15,997 nt of DNA from Saprospiraceae bacterium (GCA_013361075.1 JABWAJ010000059.1:1-15997); one strand, 5' to 3'. Numbered from the stretch's first letter, positions 8,140 to 15,917 are shown. Numbers and translations are program-made. Notes: generated from the sequence alone by a model not told the origin.

Positions 8140-10977
8140 ATGCGCCAACGTCTTGTATTGATCCTATTGTGTTTCCCATTTCTGCTCTTTTCCCAGGGGT
8201 GGCAGCGCTATTACAGCGGTAGCAGGGCGTTTTCGCTCCAGGCTTTACCGGATGGTTCCCTGACGCTGGCGGGAAATGCAGTGGATTCGGGAGGCCGAAG
8301 CGATTGGTACTGGCTGCATGCCGATGCACTGGGGCAGGTTGTAGCGGAGCAAAAATTTGGAGACGCCCTACAACAGGAAAGTGCGCAACTAATTGTCCCT
8401 GCGGGAAATGGATGGCGCATTTACGGCAATAAAACGGGCATTGGCGACAGCATTGCTTCGGTAGCGCTGGATGCGCAGGGACAACCGATGGGGGGTGCTT
8501 CTATGCTCGAAGGCTTGCTCTACAATGGCCGGGCAGCTTCAGACGGAAGTGTGCTGCTTGCCGGTAGCGCACCCAACGGAAAATCGCTTTGCGCAAAAAC
8601 AGACCCCGACGGGCAGTTGATCTGGAGCCGTTCGGATAGTTTAGGCTTTTTTACGACCGGGCGGGATGTCCTTTACGCGCATGCAAATGGTACCTGGTTG
8701 CTCGGGGATTTCCTCAGCGGGGCCCCGTCGCCCAATTACGATTTTTTCCTGTTGAAAATAGACGCTTCCGGCCAGTTGCTGGATTCGAAAACCTATGCCT
8801 GGCCCGACGATGAAATCCCCTCTGCCATCGTGCAGCAAGCACCGGACCGCTGGATCATTGCCGGTTCGGTGCGCAACGCTGCCAACCCGGCGTATATAGA
8901 CGAAGACCTGATGCTGGTGGCAGTGGATGCTGTCGGGGATACGGTGTGGCGAAAACACTACCCCCTAACCGGATATCAGCAACTCCATGCCGCAAAAGTG
9001 CTCGCCAACGGCAATCTGGTGCTGGCCGGGGAAACGCGACCAGAATTTTCGGGCAGCCGTAATGCTTTTTTGGCCCAGGTGGACCCAATCGGTAACCTGT
9101 TGTGGTACAAGACTTACGGTGGAATCCGGGGCGATATTTTCTGGGATGTGGTAACCATGCCCGAGGGTGGGTTTGCCCTGGCCGGTCAAACGGCTTCGTT
9201 TGGTGAAGATACGGCTTTAAAAACCTGGCTGGTACGTACCGATTCGACCGGAGTGGTTTGGAGCAACCGAATATCCGGGCAGGTTGCTTTTGATGAGGTA
9301 GAAAATTGCCAGACAGATGCGCAGGAACTGTCTTTAGCCAACTGGTTGGTTGCGGCAAGCGGTGCTGTGGGTACGTTTTACGGCTATACCGATGCTGATG
9401 GCCGATACGATGTGTTGGTGGACACGGGCATCTGGGCAGTTTCGGTGTTACCGCCTTCCGGGTACTGGGTTGCCTGCGCAGATTCCATTCCGGTGGCGAT
9501 GTACCAATTGGGAGAAACAACCCTGCTTGACGTTCCTGTGCAGGCAGCCTACCACTGTCCGCTGATGCAGGTGGACCTGAGTACCCCGTATTTGAGGCGC
9601 TGTTTTGAAAACACCTATACTGTTCGGTATCAAAATTCCGGGTCGGCAATTGCTGAAAATGTGTGGATTGCCGTAATTCCGGATACTCATCTCACGCCAA
9701 TTGGCAGTAATTTACCTTATGTCCTTGCCGGAGATACGCTGTTGTTTGAGCTTGGCCCGGTTGCCCCGATGCAAGGCGGGAGTTTTGTTTTGACGGCCTT
9801 GCTGGATTGTGAAAATACCGTACCGGGGCAAACCCATTGCAGCGAGGCCTTTATTCTGCCCGATTCGCTTTGTTATGCCATCAGCCCGGATTGGGACGGA
9901 GCCATGCTGGAAGTCAGCGGCTTGTGTGCCGGCGATTCGGTGGTTTTGCACGTGGCGAATACGGGGGCGGGCATGCAAAACCCTGTGGCGTATGTGATTA
10001 CAGAGGATCAGGTCATTTTCCGGCAAGCGCAGTTGTTTTTAGGGGCGGGGCAAGACACCACTTTTGTGCTGTATCCGGGTGGTGCTACGGTGACGCTGAT
10101 GGTGCAGCAAACAGCTGGTTTTCCTGGCAATAGTACGCCAACTTTAGTCATCGAAGGTTGTGGTGGTTTTCCATTTTCGACCGGGTATGCCCTGCAATTT
10201 CCTACCGACGACGGCGACCCGTTTCACGACCTCGAATGCCGGGAAAATATCGGTTCCTTTGATCCAAACGATAAAACAGGCCTCCCGGCCGGGGTAACTG
10301 AAGCGGGTTATCTTGCAGCAGGGAGCGCCATAGAGTACCTCATTCGCTTTCAGAATACGGGAACGGATACTGCATTTCGGGTGGAAATCCGCGACACTTT
10401 GCCACCAGGACTGGATTTGGCTACTTTGGAACAAGGCGCTGCCAGCCATGCTTATCGACTGGAAATCAGCGGCTCAGGTGCTCTCCGGTTTGTTTTCGAT
10501 CCGATTGCCCTGCCCGATTCTTTTGCGAATCCTGTTGCCTCTCAGGGGTTTGTCAAATACCGCATCAATACCCATAAAGGGCTTGAGGATGGCACGCGCT
10601 TAGAAAACCGAGCAGCCATTTATTTTGATTTCAATGCGCCTGTACTGACCGAATATACCCTGCATACCATAGGCGACCCGTTGGCCTACCTGCTGGTAGA
10701 TGTGGTGGAGCCAAACTTGCCTGGAACGGCGGTTTCCAGCCTAAAAGCCACGCCGAACCCTTTCCGGGAATCCACCCTGCTGGAATGGCCCGAGGGTAAG
10801 GGGGGCGGCCCTTACCGGGTGCAAATCTGGGACAATCAAGGGCGCTTGATTCGGGAAACTGAATGCCGGGAAGCTGCTTTTCAATTGGAAATGGATGAAT
10901 TGAAGGAAAATATGTTTTTAATCCGGGTGTCGCACAGCGGCGAAACGATTGCAGTGGGTAGGGTAGTGCGGCATTGA
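8140..10977 (+). CDS. Secreted seven-repeat (beta-propeller-like) protein with CnaB-like and DUF11-like domains and T9SS type A C-terminus
   Basis: The product is 945 residues. Signal peptide MRQRLVLILLCFPFLLFSQ is followed by GWQRYYSG. Residues ~20-380 contain seven copies of a blade-like unit built on a hydrophobic strand, D-x-x-G and a following Trp or hydrophobic residue; examples are WYWLHADALGQVV, AFLAQVDPIGNLLWYKTYGG and TWLVRTDSTGVVW. Seven units fit a closed beta-propeller. A CnaB or carboxypeptidase-regulatory-like fold follows (~382-465; YTDADGRYDVLVDTG). Next come DUF11-like modules on N-T-G and N-S-G motifs, ending in the Bacteroidota domain that starts FDPNDK (DUF7619 as I know it) and closes with NRAAIYFDFNAPV (~705-840). 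The last ~80 residues are a Por/type A sorting domain: KATPNPFRESTLLEW, then VQIWDNQGRLI, and a final strand ending VVRH. Its function beyond export through type IX secretion is unknown. The stop lies 27 bp before the next ATG, which suggests co-transcription. Confidence 0.9.
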   Translation: MRQRLVLILLCFPFLLFSQGWQRYYSGSRAFSLQALPDGSLTLAGNAVDSGGRSDWYWLHADALGQVVAEQKFGDALQQESAQLIVPAGNGWRIYGNKTGIGDSIASVALDAQGQPMGGASMLEGLLYNGRAASDGSVLLAGSAPNGKSLCAKTDPDGQLIWSRSDSLGFFTTGRDVLYAHANGTWLLGDFLSGAPSPNYDFFLLKIDASGQLLDSKTYAWPDDEIPSAIVQQAPDRWIIAGSVRNAANPAYIDEDLMLVAVDAVGDTVWRKHYPLTGYQQLHAAKVLANGNLVLAGETRPEFSGSRNAFLAQVDPIGNLLWYKTYGGIRGDIFWDVVTMPEGGFALAGQTASFGEDTALKTWLVRTDSTGVVWSNRISGQVAFDEVENCQTDAQELSLANWLVAASGAVGTFYGYTDADGRYDVLVDTGIWAVSVLPPSGYWVACADSIPVAMYQLGETTLLDVPVQAAYHCPLMQVDLSTPYLRRCFENTYTVRYQNSGSAIAENVWIAVIPDTHLTPIGSNLPYVLAGDTLLFELGPVAPMQGGSFVLTALLDCENTVPGQTHCSEAFILPDSLCYAISPDWDGAMLEVSGLCAGDSVVLHVANTGAGMQNPVAYVITEDQVIFRQAQLFLGAGQDTTFVLYPGGATVTLMVQQTAGFPGNSTPTLVIEGCGGFPFSTGYALQFPTDDGDPFHDLECRENIGSFDPNDKTGLPAGVTEAGYLAAGSAIEYLIRFQNTGTDTAFRVEIRDTLPPGLDLATLEQGAASHAYRLEISGSGALRFVFDPIALPDSFANPVASQGFVKYRINTHKGLEDGTRLENRAAIYFDFNAPVLTEYTLHTIGDPLAYLLVDVVEPNLPGTAVSSLKATPNPFRESTLLEWPEGKGGGPYRVQIWDNQGRLIRETECREAAFQLEMDELKENMFLIRVSHSGETIAVGRVVRH

Positions 10978-11004
10978 TTTTTTGATTGTAGAAAATGAAC
11001 AGCC

Positions 11005-14000
11005 ATGCGGTGTATTTACTTTGCTATTTTGATGTTAAGCTTCGCCTCCGGTGCAAAAGCGCAGGCCTGTTTCCCCGGTGCGGATTGTGAAAGTGCGCCA
11101 TTTTTCTGTGGGTATGTGCTTGAAAACAACAACTTTGTCAATATCGTACCCGGTTTGCATACCTCCACGCCGCCATCTTGTATTGGACAATTGCACAACA
11201 GTAACTGGTTTCGGATTGTGCCCTGTGATGTTGGATTGAGTCTGATGGTCCAAATTCAAAATTGCAACGAATCGATCGGGCTTCAGGCGGCGTTGTTTGA
11301 TGGATGCGGATTTGATGCAAACGTGTTGTCGTGTTATGCCGGAGTGGCCGGTGCCACCACCTTTTTTATTGATGCCATCGTGGAACCGGGAAGGCCTTAC
11401 TTTTTGCAAATAGATGGTGCAGAAGGAGATATATGCGAATACGAAATTACTGTTCTTAGTGGATTGGATGTTTCCCCGCCTTCGGGTAGTGCCGTAAACG
11501 GGGCAATCACGGGGACAATCGGGGGGTATTGTAATGGATCAGAGAGCGTACCGGTTACCTTTACTGCCTCCTGGCCGGGTTGTGACGGGCCATTGGATTG
11601 TTACAATGTACCATTGGACAGTTGTACCGGACTTCGGTGGACTTTACCTCCGGGTTCCCTGATTATAGGCAATCCGTATGCCAATCCCGTCACGGTAAGT
11701 TTTCAAAACGTGCTGACGGGCACCTACCTCATCAAAGCAGAACCCCGTATTTGCCCGGATATCATGTGCCAGGAATGTTATTGTCCGGCAGAGGAATTAT
11801 CGCTTCAAATTACCATCGGCGACTCTTGCAACCAGGATTGTGAGGCCTTCAATGATCCGGCCCCGCCCGGAGATGCATGCAGTGAAGCCCCTTTCCTGTG
11901 CGGGAATTATTTAGATGGTTATTGTAGCAGCAATGCAGGGCTTGGAAACGATACCCTTTCGGGGGTTGCGCTGCGCAACAGTGGATTTCTCCGGCTTTCA
12001 CCATGCAAAGATTCCCTTCATTTGCGGTTGCAGGCACACGATTGTGCCCAGGGCAATGATTTGACGTTCCGGTTGATGGGAGGGAGTTGTGATGATCCGG
12101 TGTTCATTGGCGCTGTGGTTGTGCCAAGTGGGGAGGCAACTGATTTTATTTTCCCCGACATAGTGCCTGATGAAACCTATTTCTTAGTTTTTGAAGGCGG
12201 CCCTTCCGGGAATGTTTGCGAATTTAATGTGGAAGTTATCGGCGGCATCGGCACCGCTGACTCCGGAGGTACGTTTACCTGCGATTGCACCGGAGGCGAT
12301 GTAGTAGGGCCTGCTGACCTGTGCCCGACGGATATTGCCGTTTATTCCCTCACACCGCGCGATTGCAGTTTTACTTTTACACCGAATGGCGGAGGGGATA
12401 GCATCGGCAATGGGTATTCCTGTTGCCCTGACACGTCTACGCTCGATTCTTTCCAATTGGTCTGGCACATCCCGGATGCCATGAATTTTTTAAGTGACAG
12501 TATCAATGTAAACACCATTACCGTGCAGGTAGACAGCAGCCTGCTCGGTATTGATACGATGATAACCGGGTTGATTTGGGTAACTTATGAACCGGTTCTT
12601 CAACAGGAAATTCCAACAGATTCTTTGGTTTATTGCGATTGCCCAACGATGAGTTGCCCCATTGACGGGGGTGGAGCTTTGACCGTTCATATATCCCATG
12701 AGGTGGAACAGGATGTTTGCTATCTAACCTGTGCTACATCAAATTGCTTTTTTCAACCAACTGAAAATGAGATTTTTGTATATGATGCCCCCGGTACCTA
12801 TAGTGAACAAACAAATTGCAAAACCTATATTTTCTATGTTTTTGATCTTCAGTGGCCACCTTTTTTATTCATTCAGCCTGTGCCGCCCTTAACGTGTAAT
12901 AATCCGGTTGGGACGCTGGTTGCCGAGGTGTCTTCTACTGTAGACTTTTATTTTTGGACAGGCCCCGGAATTATTTCATCCCCCAACGAGGCCGGTATTC
13001 AGGTCAATTTGCCGGGAACTTATACCTGCATGATCGTGGATGCATTTACGGGATGTTTCAATGCAACGTCCATTGACGTTATGGCTGATTTCGCCCCCCC
13101 GATAGTGGAGGTAACCCCTAATGTCAACATTTGCCAGGGAGGAAGTGCCCTGCTGAGTGCTGCGGGCAGCAGTGCCGGCGTGAATTTTATCTATACCTGG
13201 AGCAGTGGCCAGTCCGGCCAGGACATTTCAGTTTCTCCCGCTTCGACAACTGTTTATACCTTGACAGTAGAGAACACCACGAATGGCTGTGTCAGTACTG
13301 CATCAACCACGGTTACGGTCAATCTGCAGGATACGCTGGAACTCGGTGTGTTGGGCACGATCAGCTGTGCGCAACCCTGCGTAAATTATCAGGGGGTAGA
13401 TTACTGCGCTGGCGGGGTTTACACCGTTGCAAGCGGCTCGTGTGAAATCAGCAGGTTCACCATCGAAGAAGACCAGAACTTGCCAACTGTGATCCTGCCA
13501 CCGGTGACGCTGTGCGCCGGGGAATGTTACACCTTTTACGGCGAGGAATACTGCGTTTCCACCACCGTGATGCAGGAAGACAACTGCATCCTTATGGTGC
13601 AGGAAATCATCGCCAATCCAATCACCGTGGTGCAGGCAGGGTTGATAGGAAACCTCAGTTGTGGCAGTGCCTGCGTTGGATATTTGGGAGATGAATATTG
13701 TACTCCCGGACAATATTCCGACACCTCAGCTTGTTTGATCACCTTTTTTGAAATCGGGTTTGTCCGGGATACCCAACAGCTGGGGCAGATTGGTGCCCTG
13801 AGTTGCCAGCAAGCTTGTGTGTCTTTTATGCAAAACTTGTACTGTGAGCCGGGGAATTATACGGTAGAGGACGATTGTACGGTTTACCATTTCAGCATTG
13901 GCGAAAATCAAAATGCGCCGGGTTATGGCAACCTCAACCTCAATTGTTTGCCAGATAACCATCATTACACCGTCAGTTTTGCCATCACCGGGACCCCGCC

Positions 14001-15234
14001 GTTCAAAGTAAACGGAGCAACCATTGCCGGTACCTATTACACCTCAGTGCCTTTTGCCAATGGCGCTCCTTATGCATTCGTCATAGAACAGGTCAGCAAT
14101 GGCTGTCAGACAGTGCTCAGCGGTTCGTACGACTGTTCGTTTATGTGTACCGGGAATCCGGGGGCTATGTCTGCCCCGCAAACAGAAGTTTGTATCGGAT
14201 CAAACGTTCAGGTGATTCCCGAAAACCCACCACAACCGGCTCCGGGGCAAGTGGTGCGCTACCTGCTGCATACCCTGCCCGGTACAACCCCCGGAACCAT
14301 TTTGGCTGAAAACGCAACCGGCATTTTTAGTTTCGATCCGGTAACAATGCTCCCGGACGAGATTTATTACCTTTCAAGTGGAATAGGCACGCTCTCTGCG
14401 GGCGGCGCATTGGATTTCAATAATTTTTGTACCCGCATTTCGGCGGGGCAACCGGTTGTTTTTCATGCGCCGCCCCTGTTTATGGACGTATTCCGTGAAA
14501 ATCCTTCTTGTTTCGGGGAATCGGATGGTTCCATTACCATCCTTTCTTCAGGGACAGCACCGCTGGATTATGCCATCAATGGGGGACTTTTCAGCAACCA
14601 ACCACAGTTTGAAGGGCTTGGCGCAGGAACCTACAACCTTGCGCTGCGCGACGCTTCCGGCTGTATGGCCAATATCACTACGACCCTCAACGAACCGGAT
14701 TCGCTCTGGTTAGATGTAGGGCCGGATCAGGAAATTACGCGGGGGCAGGCCGTTTTGTTGCAGGCAACTTGTAGTTTGGAAAATCCCTCACCAGTGTGGT
14801 CAAATGACCAGAATACCACTACACACGAGGGCATCGAATGGCTGGTTCAACCGGCAAGCACAACGCGCTACACCTGTGAGGTGCAGGACGAAAAAGGTTG
14901 TGTAGCCAAGGCCGGCTTGTTGGTACAGGTGAGGCCCAATAGCGTATTTCATCCCAATGTGCTTTATCGGAACAGCGAAAATCCGGCCAACCGGAACTTT
15001 ACGCTGTTTGCACAGGAAGGGCATGTTCAGCAAATCAATAGCCTGAAAATTTTTGACCGTTGGGGCGATCTGGTTTTTCAACGCAACCTGTTCGCGCCCA
15101 ATGTGCCGGAATTGGGCTGGGATGGGGCCATTAACGGCAAACCCAGCAATGCCGCCGTCTTTGTTTTTGTGGCAGAATTGTTGTTGTCTGACGGGACGGT
15201 AGAGGTGGTGAAGGGGGATGTGACGGTGTTGTAG
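11005..15234 (+). CDS. Giant cysteine-rich secreted protein with CHU_C C-terminus
   Basis: The product is 1409 residues. Its signal peptide has an A-K-A cleavage motif (residues 17-19), just before Q-A-C-F. Two related N-terminal modules (about 22-152 and 286-415) share C-x-x-A-P-x-x-C-G, a P-C-x-x-x-L-x-L strand and a closing CE(Y/F)-x(1)-(I/V)-x-V segment, so they look like an internal duplication. Each is followed by a cysteine-rich PKD-like region. Ig-like modules follow (about 630-775), then four tandem C-x3-C-x8-C-x10/11-C units (788-958). After these come a Cys-rich region, one SprB-like repeat (about 1162-1232; CFGESDG, GAGTYNLALRDASGC) and a CHU_C domain (about 1312-1409; FDRWGDLVFQ, VVKGDVTVL). 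In the CHU_C domain the usual ITPNGDG opening is replaced by a divergent sequence. A type IX-exported surface protein is inferred; the cysteine density suggests many disulfides. It probably shares a transcript with the preceding gene. Confidence 0.9.
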   Translation: MRCIYFAILMLSFASGAKAQACFPGADCESAPFFCGYVLENNNFVNIVPGLHTSTPPSCIGQLHNSNWFRIVPCDVGLSLMVQIQNCNESIGLQAALFDGCGFDANVLSCYAGVAGATTFFIDAIVEPGRPYFLQIDGAEGDICEYEITVLSGLDVSPPSGSAVNGAITGTIGGYCNGSESVPVTFTASWPGCDGPLDCYNVPLDSCTGLRWTLPPGSLIIGNPYANPVTVSFQNVLTGTYLIKAEPRICPDIMCQECYCPAEELSLQITIGDSCNQDCEAFNDPAPPGDACSEAPFLCGNYLDGYCSSNAGLGNDTLSGVALRNSGFLRLSPCKDSLHLRLQAHDCAQGNDLTFRLMGGSCDDPVFIGAVVVPSGEATDFIFPDIVPDETYFLVFEGGPSGNVCEFNVEVIGGIGTADSGGTFTCDCTGGDVVGPADLCPTDIAVYSLTPRDCSFTFTPNGGGDSIGNGYSCCPDTSTLDSFQLVWHIPDAMNFLSDSINVNTITVQVDSSLLGIDTMITGLIWVTYEPVLQQEIPTDSLVYCDCPTMSCPIDGGGALTVHISHEVEQDVCYLTCATSNCFFQPTENEIFVYDAPGTYSEQTNCKTYIFYVFDLQWPPFLFIQPVPPLTCNNPVGTLVAEVSSTVDFYFWTGPGIISSPNEAGIQVNLPGTYTCMIVDAFTGCFNATSIDVMADFAPPIVEVTPNVNICQGGSALLSAAGSSAGVNFIYTWSSGQSGQDISVSPASTTVYTLTVENTTNGCVSTASTTVTVNLQDTLELGVLGTISCAQPCVNYQGVDYCAGGVYTVASGSCEISRFTIEEDQNLPTVILPPVTLCAGECYTFYGEEYCVSTTVMQEDNCILMVQEIIANPITVVQAGLIGNLSCGSACVGYLGDEYCTPGQYSDTSACLITFFEIGFVRDTQQLGQIGALSCQQACVSFMQNLYCEPGNYTVEDDCTVYHFSIGENQNAPGYGNLNLNCLPDNHHYTVSFAITGTPPFKVNGATIAGTYYTSVPFANGAPYAFVIEQVSNGCQTVLSGSYDCSFMCTGNPGAMSAPQTEVCIGSNVQVIPENPPQPAPGQVVRYLLHTLPGTTPGTILAENATGIFSFDPVTMLPDEIYYLSSGIGTLSAGGALDFNNFCTRISAGQPVVFHAPPLFMDVFRENPSCFGESDGSITILSSGTAPLDYAINGGLFSNQPQFEGLGAGTYNLALRDASGCMANITTTLNEPDSLWLDVGPDQEITRGQAVLLQATCSLENPSPVWSNDQNTTTHEGIEWLVQPASTTRYTCEVQDEKGCVAKAGLLVQVRPNSVFHPNVLYRNSENPANRNFTLFAQEGHVQQINSLKIFDRWGDLVFQRNLFAPNVPELGWDGAINGKPSNAAVFVFVAELLLSDGTVEVVKGDVTVL
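13366..13878 (+). repeat. Four tandem cysteine modules inside the 1409-residue protein
   Basis: Cysteines fall at residues 788/792/801/813, 837/841/850/861, 886/890/899/910 and 934/938/947/958. Each unit reads C-x3-C-x8-C-x(10,11)-C, with period 49, 49 and 48 residues. Conserved positions include an aromatic residue two after the second Cys, Tyr directly before the third Cys and, in three of four units, Gly-x-Tyr after it. The scaffold resembles the single module at about 3855-3970 of the upstream SprB-repeat gene (LCAG...GxxxYxxxGxY...GCDS), which lacks the second and third cysteines. Confidence 0.8.
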
Positions 15235-15249
15235 GGTGGGGGATATGGG

Positions 15250-15370
15250 TGACTTGTCCTGAAATAGGTTGACAGGAAATGTCAACAAAAAACAGGACAA
15301 AGATGAAAGAAGTAAAGCGTTATTCGGATCATTTCAAAAAGCGGGTTGTAGAGGAAGCATTGCTAGGTCC
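15250..15370 (+). mobile_element. Left-end remnant of an IS3-like insertion sequence
   Basis: From about 15250 the sequence reads TGACTTGTCCTGAAATAGG, TG-initiated like IS3-family (IS150-like) termini. It runs through a nested palindrome into the start of an orfA-type reading frame at 15303. Similarity to an orfA start ends about 22 codons in, where a xisH fragment begins (about 15370). No right end, orfB or target duplication is visible. Only the left ~120 bp survives, and the exact outer boundary is uncertain by a few bases. Confidence 0.6.
15254..15300 (+). promoter_or_regulatory. Nested palindrome masking the orfA ribosome-binding site
   Basis: TTGTCCTG (15254-15261) pairs with CAGGACAA (15293-15300), and inside it GTTGACA (15268-15274) pairs with TGTCAAC (15280-15286). 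The loop is GGAAA, and two symmetric 6-nt internal loops separate the stems. The only Shine-Dalgarno-like sequence before the orfA ATG, AGGA at 15294-15297 with 5-nt spacing, lies in the outer right arm. A transcript entering from the upstream gene would therefore hide it, as known for IS10, IS50 and IS200. No T-tract follows, so I do not call it a terminator. Confidence 0.6.
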
Positions 15371-15404
15371 ATGTACAGGCGTGGGTTGGCTAAAAATCAA
15401 ATAG
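15303..15404 (+). pseudogene. Truncated IS3-type transposase OrfA (N-terminus only)
   Basis: The ATG at 15303 opens a 33-codon frame. The first ~22 residues (MKEVKRYSDHFKKRVVEEAL, then LG) match the start of OrfA proteins of IS3-family elements, where K-R-Y-S-x-x-F-K-x-x-V-V leads into the DNA-binding helix-turn-helix. The remaining residues come from reading xisH sequence out of frame to the TAG at 15402-15404. The helix-turn-helix itself, the leucine zipper and OrfB are missing, so the gene cannot be functional. Confidence 0.65.
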
Positions 15405-15550
15405 ACCGGATACTCTTTCTGGCTATTGAAGAAGATATTTTTAATACGTTTTTTCAAAAACCTTTAATCTCAGAGACTATTCGGGAAGAACAGATTTTTG
15501 TACTCGTTTTCAGTCATTTAGAACAAAAAATTAAGCAATGGATAGAATGA
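15371..15550 (+). pseudogene. xisH: XisH C-terminal fragment, 5' part lost at the IS junction
   Basis: The fragment has 59 codons, from the Met-Tyr-Arg-Arg codons at 15371 to the TGA at 15548-15550. Its sequence follows the C-terminal third of XisH: Y-R-x-x-L, then DRILFLAIEEDIFNTFFQKP, then a closing VLVF strand and QWIE, which aligns with the family's DRxLYLAV...FF...VF...W pattern. Full XisH is roughly 135-140 residues, so about 78 N-terminal residues are missing, including the E-x-K region of the PD-(D/E)XK-like fold. XisH is known with XisI from excision of the fdxN element in heterocystous cyanobacteria; homologues occur widely without that element. The frame stays open upstream into the IS hairpin to 15269, but that part is IS sequence and not native xisH. 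It overlaps xisI by 13 bp, the tight coupling expected of an original xisHI operon. Confidence 0.78.
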
Positions 15551-15879
15551 ATCAATACCGGCGCATCATCATGGATATCCTTACTGAATATGCCAATTCC
15601 AAGCCCATCAATACTCCAGGGGCAGAATTGGAAGAGCAGGTCTTATTTGACACAGAACGCGATCATTACCAAATTCTTACGGTTGGATGGGAAGGCGGAC
15701 GGCGAGTATACTATCCGGTTTTTCATCTCGATATTAAGGATGGGAAAGTCTGGGTGCAGGAAGATGCCACTGATTATGATGTGGTAGGAACCATGGAAAA
15801 GATGGGAGTCGCCAAGTCGGATATTGTTTTGGCGTTTCATGCGCCTTATAAAAGGCCTTATACCGGGTATGCGGTTTAG
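15538..15879 (+). CDS. xisI: XisI family protein (fdxN element excision controlling factor)
   Basis: The 113-residue product matches the XisI family over its whole length. Motifs are MDRMNQYRRII at the start, the conserved FDTERDHYQIL (residues 38-48), GWEGGRRVY, HLDIKDGKVWVQEDATD, a helix with MGV-x-KSDIVLAF, and the end HAPYKRPYTGYAV. The ATG at 15538 overlaps the xisH tail and gives the usual family N-terminus. XisI is a small soluble alpha/beta protein with no known catalytic residues; it acts with XisH and XisF in fdxN element excision in Anabaena. In Bacteroidota its role is unknown. Here XisH is truncated, so XisI is either an orphan or works with a partner elsewhere. There is no obvious promoter; expression might come from readthrough or from the AT-rich 15421-15535 stretch. 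Confidence 0.92.
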   Translation: MDRMNQYRRIIMDILTEYANSKPINTPGAELEEQVLFDTERDHYQILTVGWEGGRRVYYPVFHLDIKDGKVWVQEDATDYDVVGTMEKMGVAKSDIVLAFHAPYKRPYTGYAV

Positions 15880-15917
15880 GCGGGAGTCATGTGGGTTGTT
15901 ATCTACAAATACTCTGC

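Noticed and set aside
8855..9649. 264-codon minus-strand open frame opposite the 945-residue gene
   Set aside because: Its composition (Pro, Arg, His, Thr without domain motifs) is what antisense of a GC-rich coding frame gives. The plus strand has clear repeats and domains across the same bases.
13366..13878. CRISPR-like or DNA-level tandem repeat
   Set aside because: The repetition is at the protein level (cysteine spacing); the DNA of the four units is not near-identical and is all coding.
14800..15300. 166-codon minus-strand open frame over the end of the 1409-residue gene and the IS hairpin
   Set aside because: It spans a strongly supported plus-strand domain and an IS boundary, so it cannot be an old conserved gene, and no family is recognisable.
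15254..15300. The nested palindrome as an intrinsic terminator for the 1409-residue gene
   Set aside because: No T-tract follows, the lower stem is interrupted by A-rich internal loops, and its position at an IS end with the masked AGGA explains it better.
15269..15550. A single 93-codon gene starting at TTG
   Set aside because: It begins inside the IS palindrome and reads IS sequence out of its orfA frame before entering xisH; only the last 59 codons resemble a protein family.
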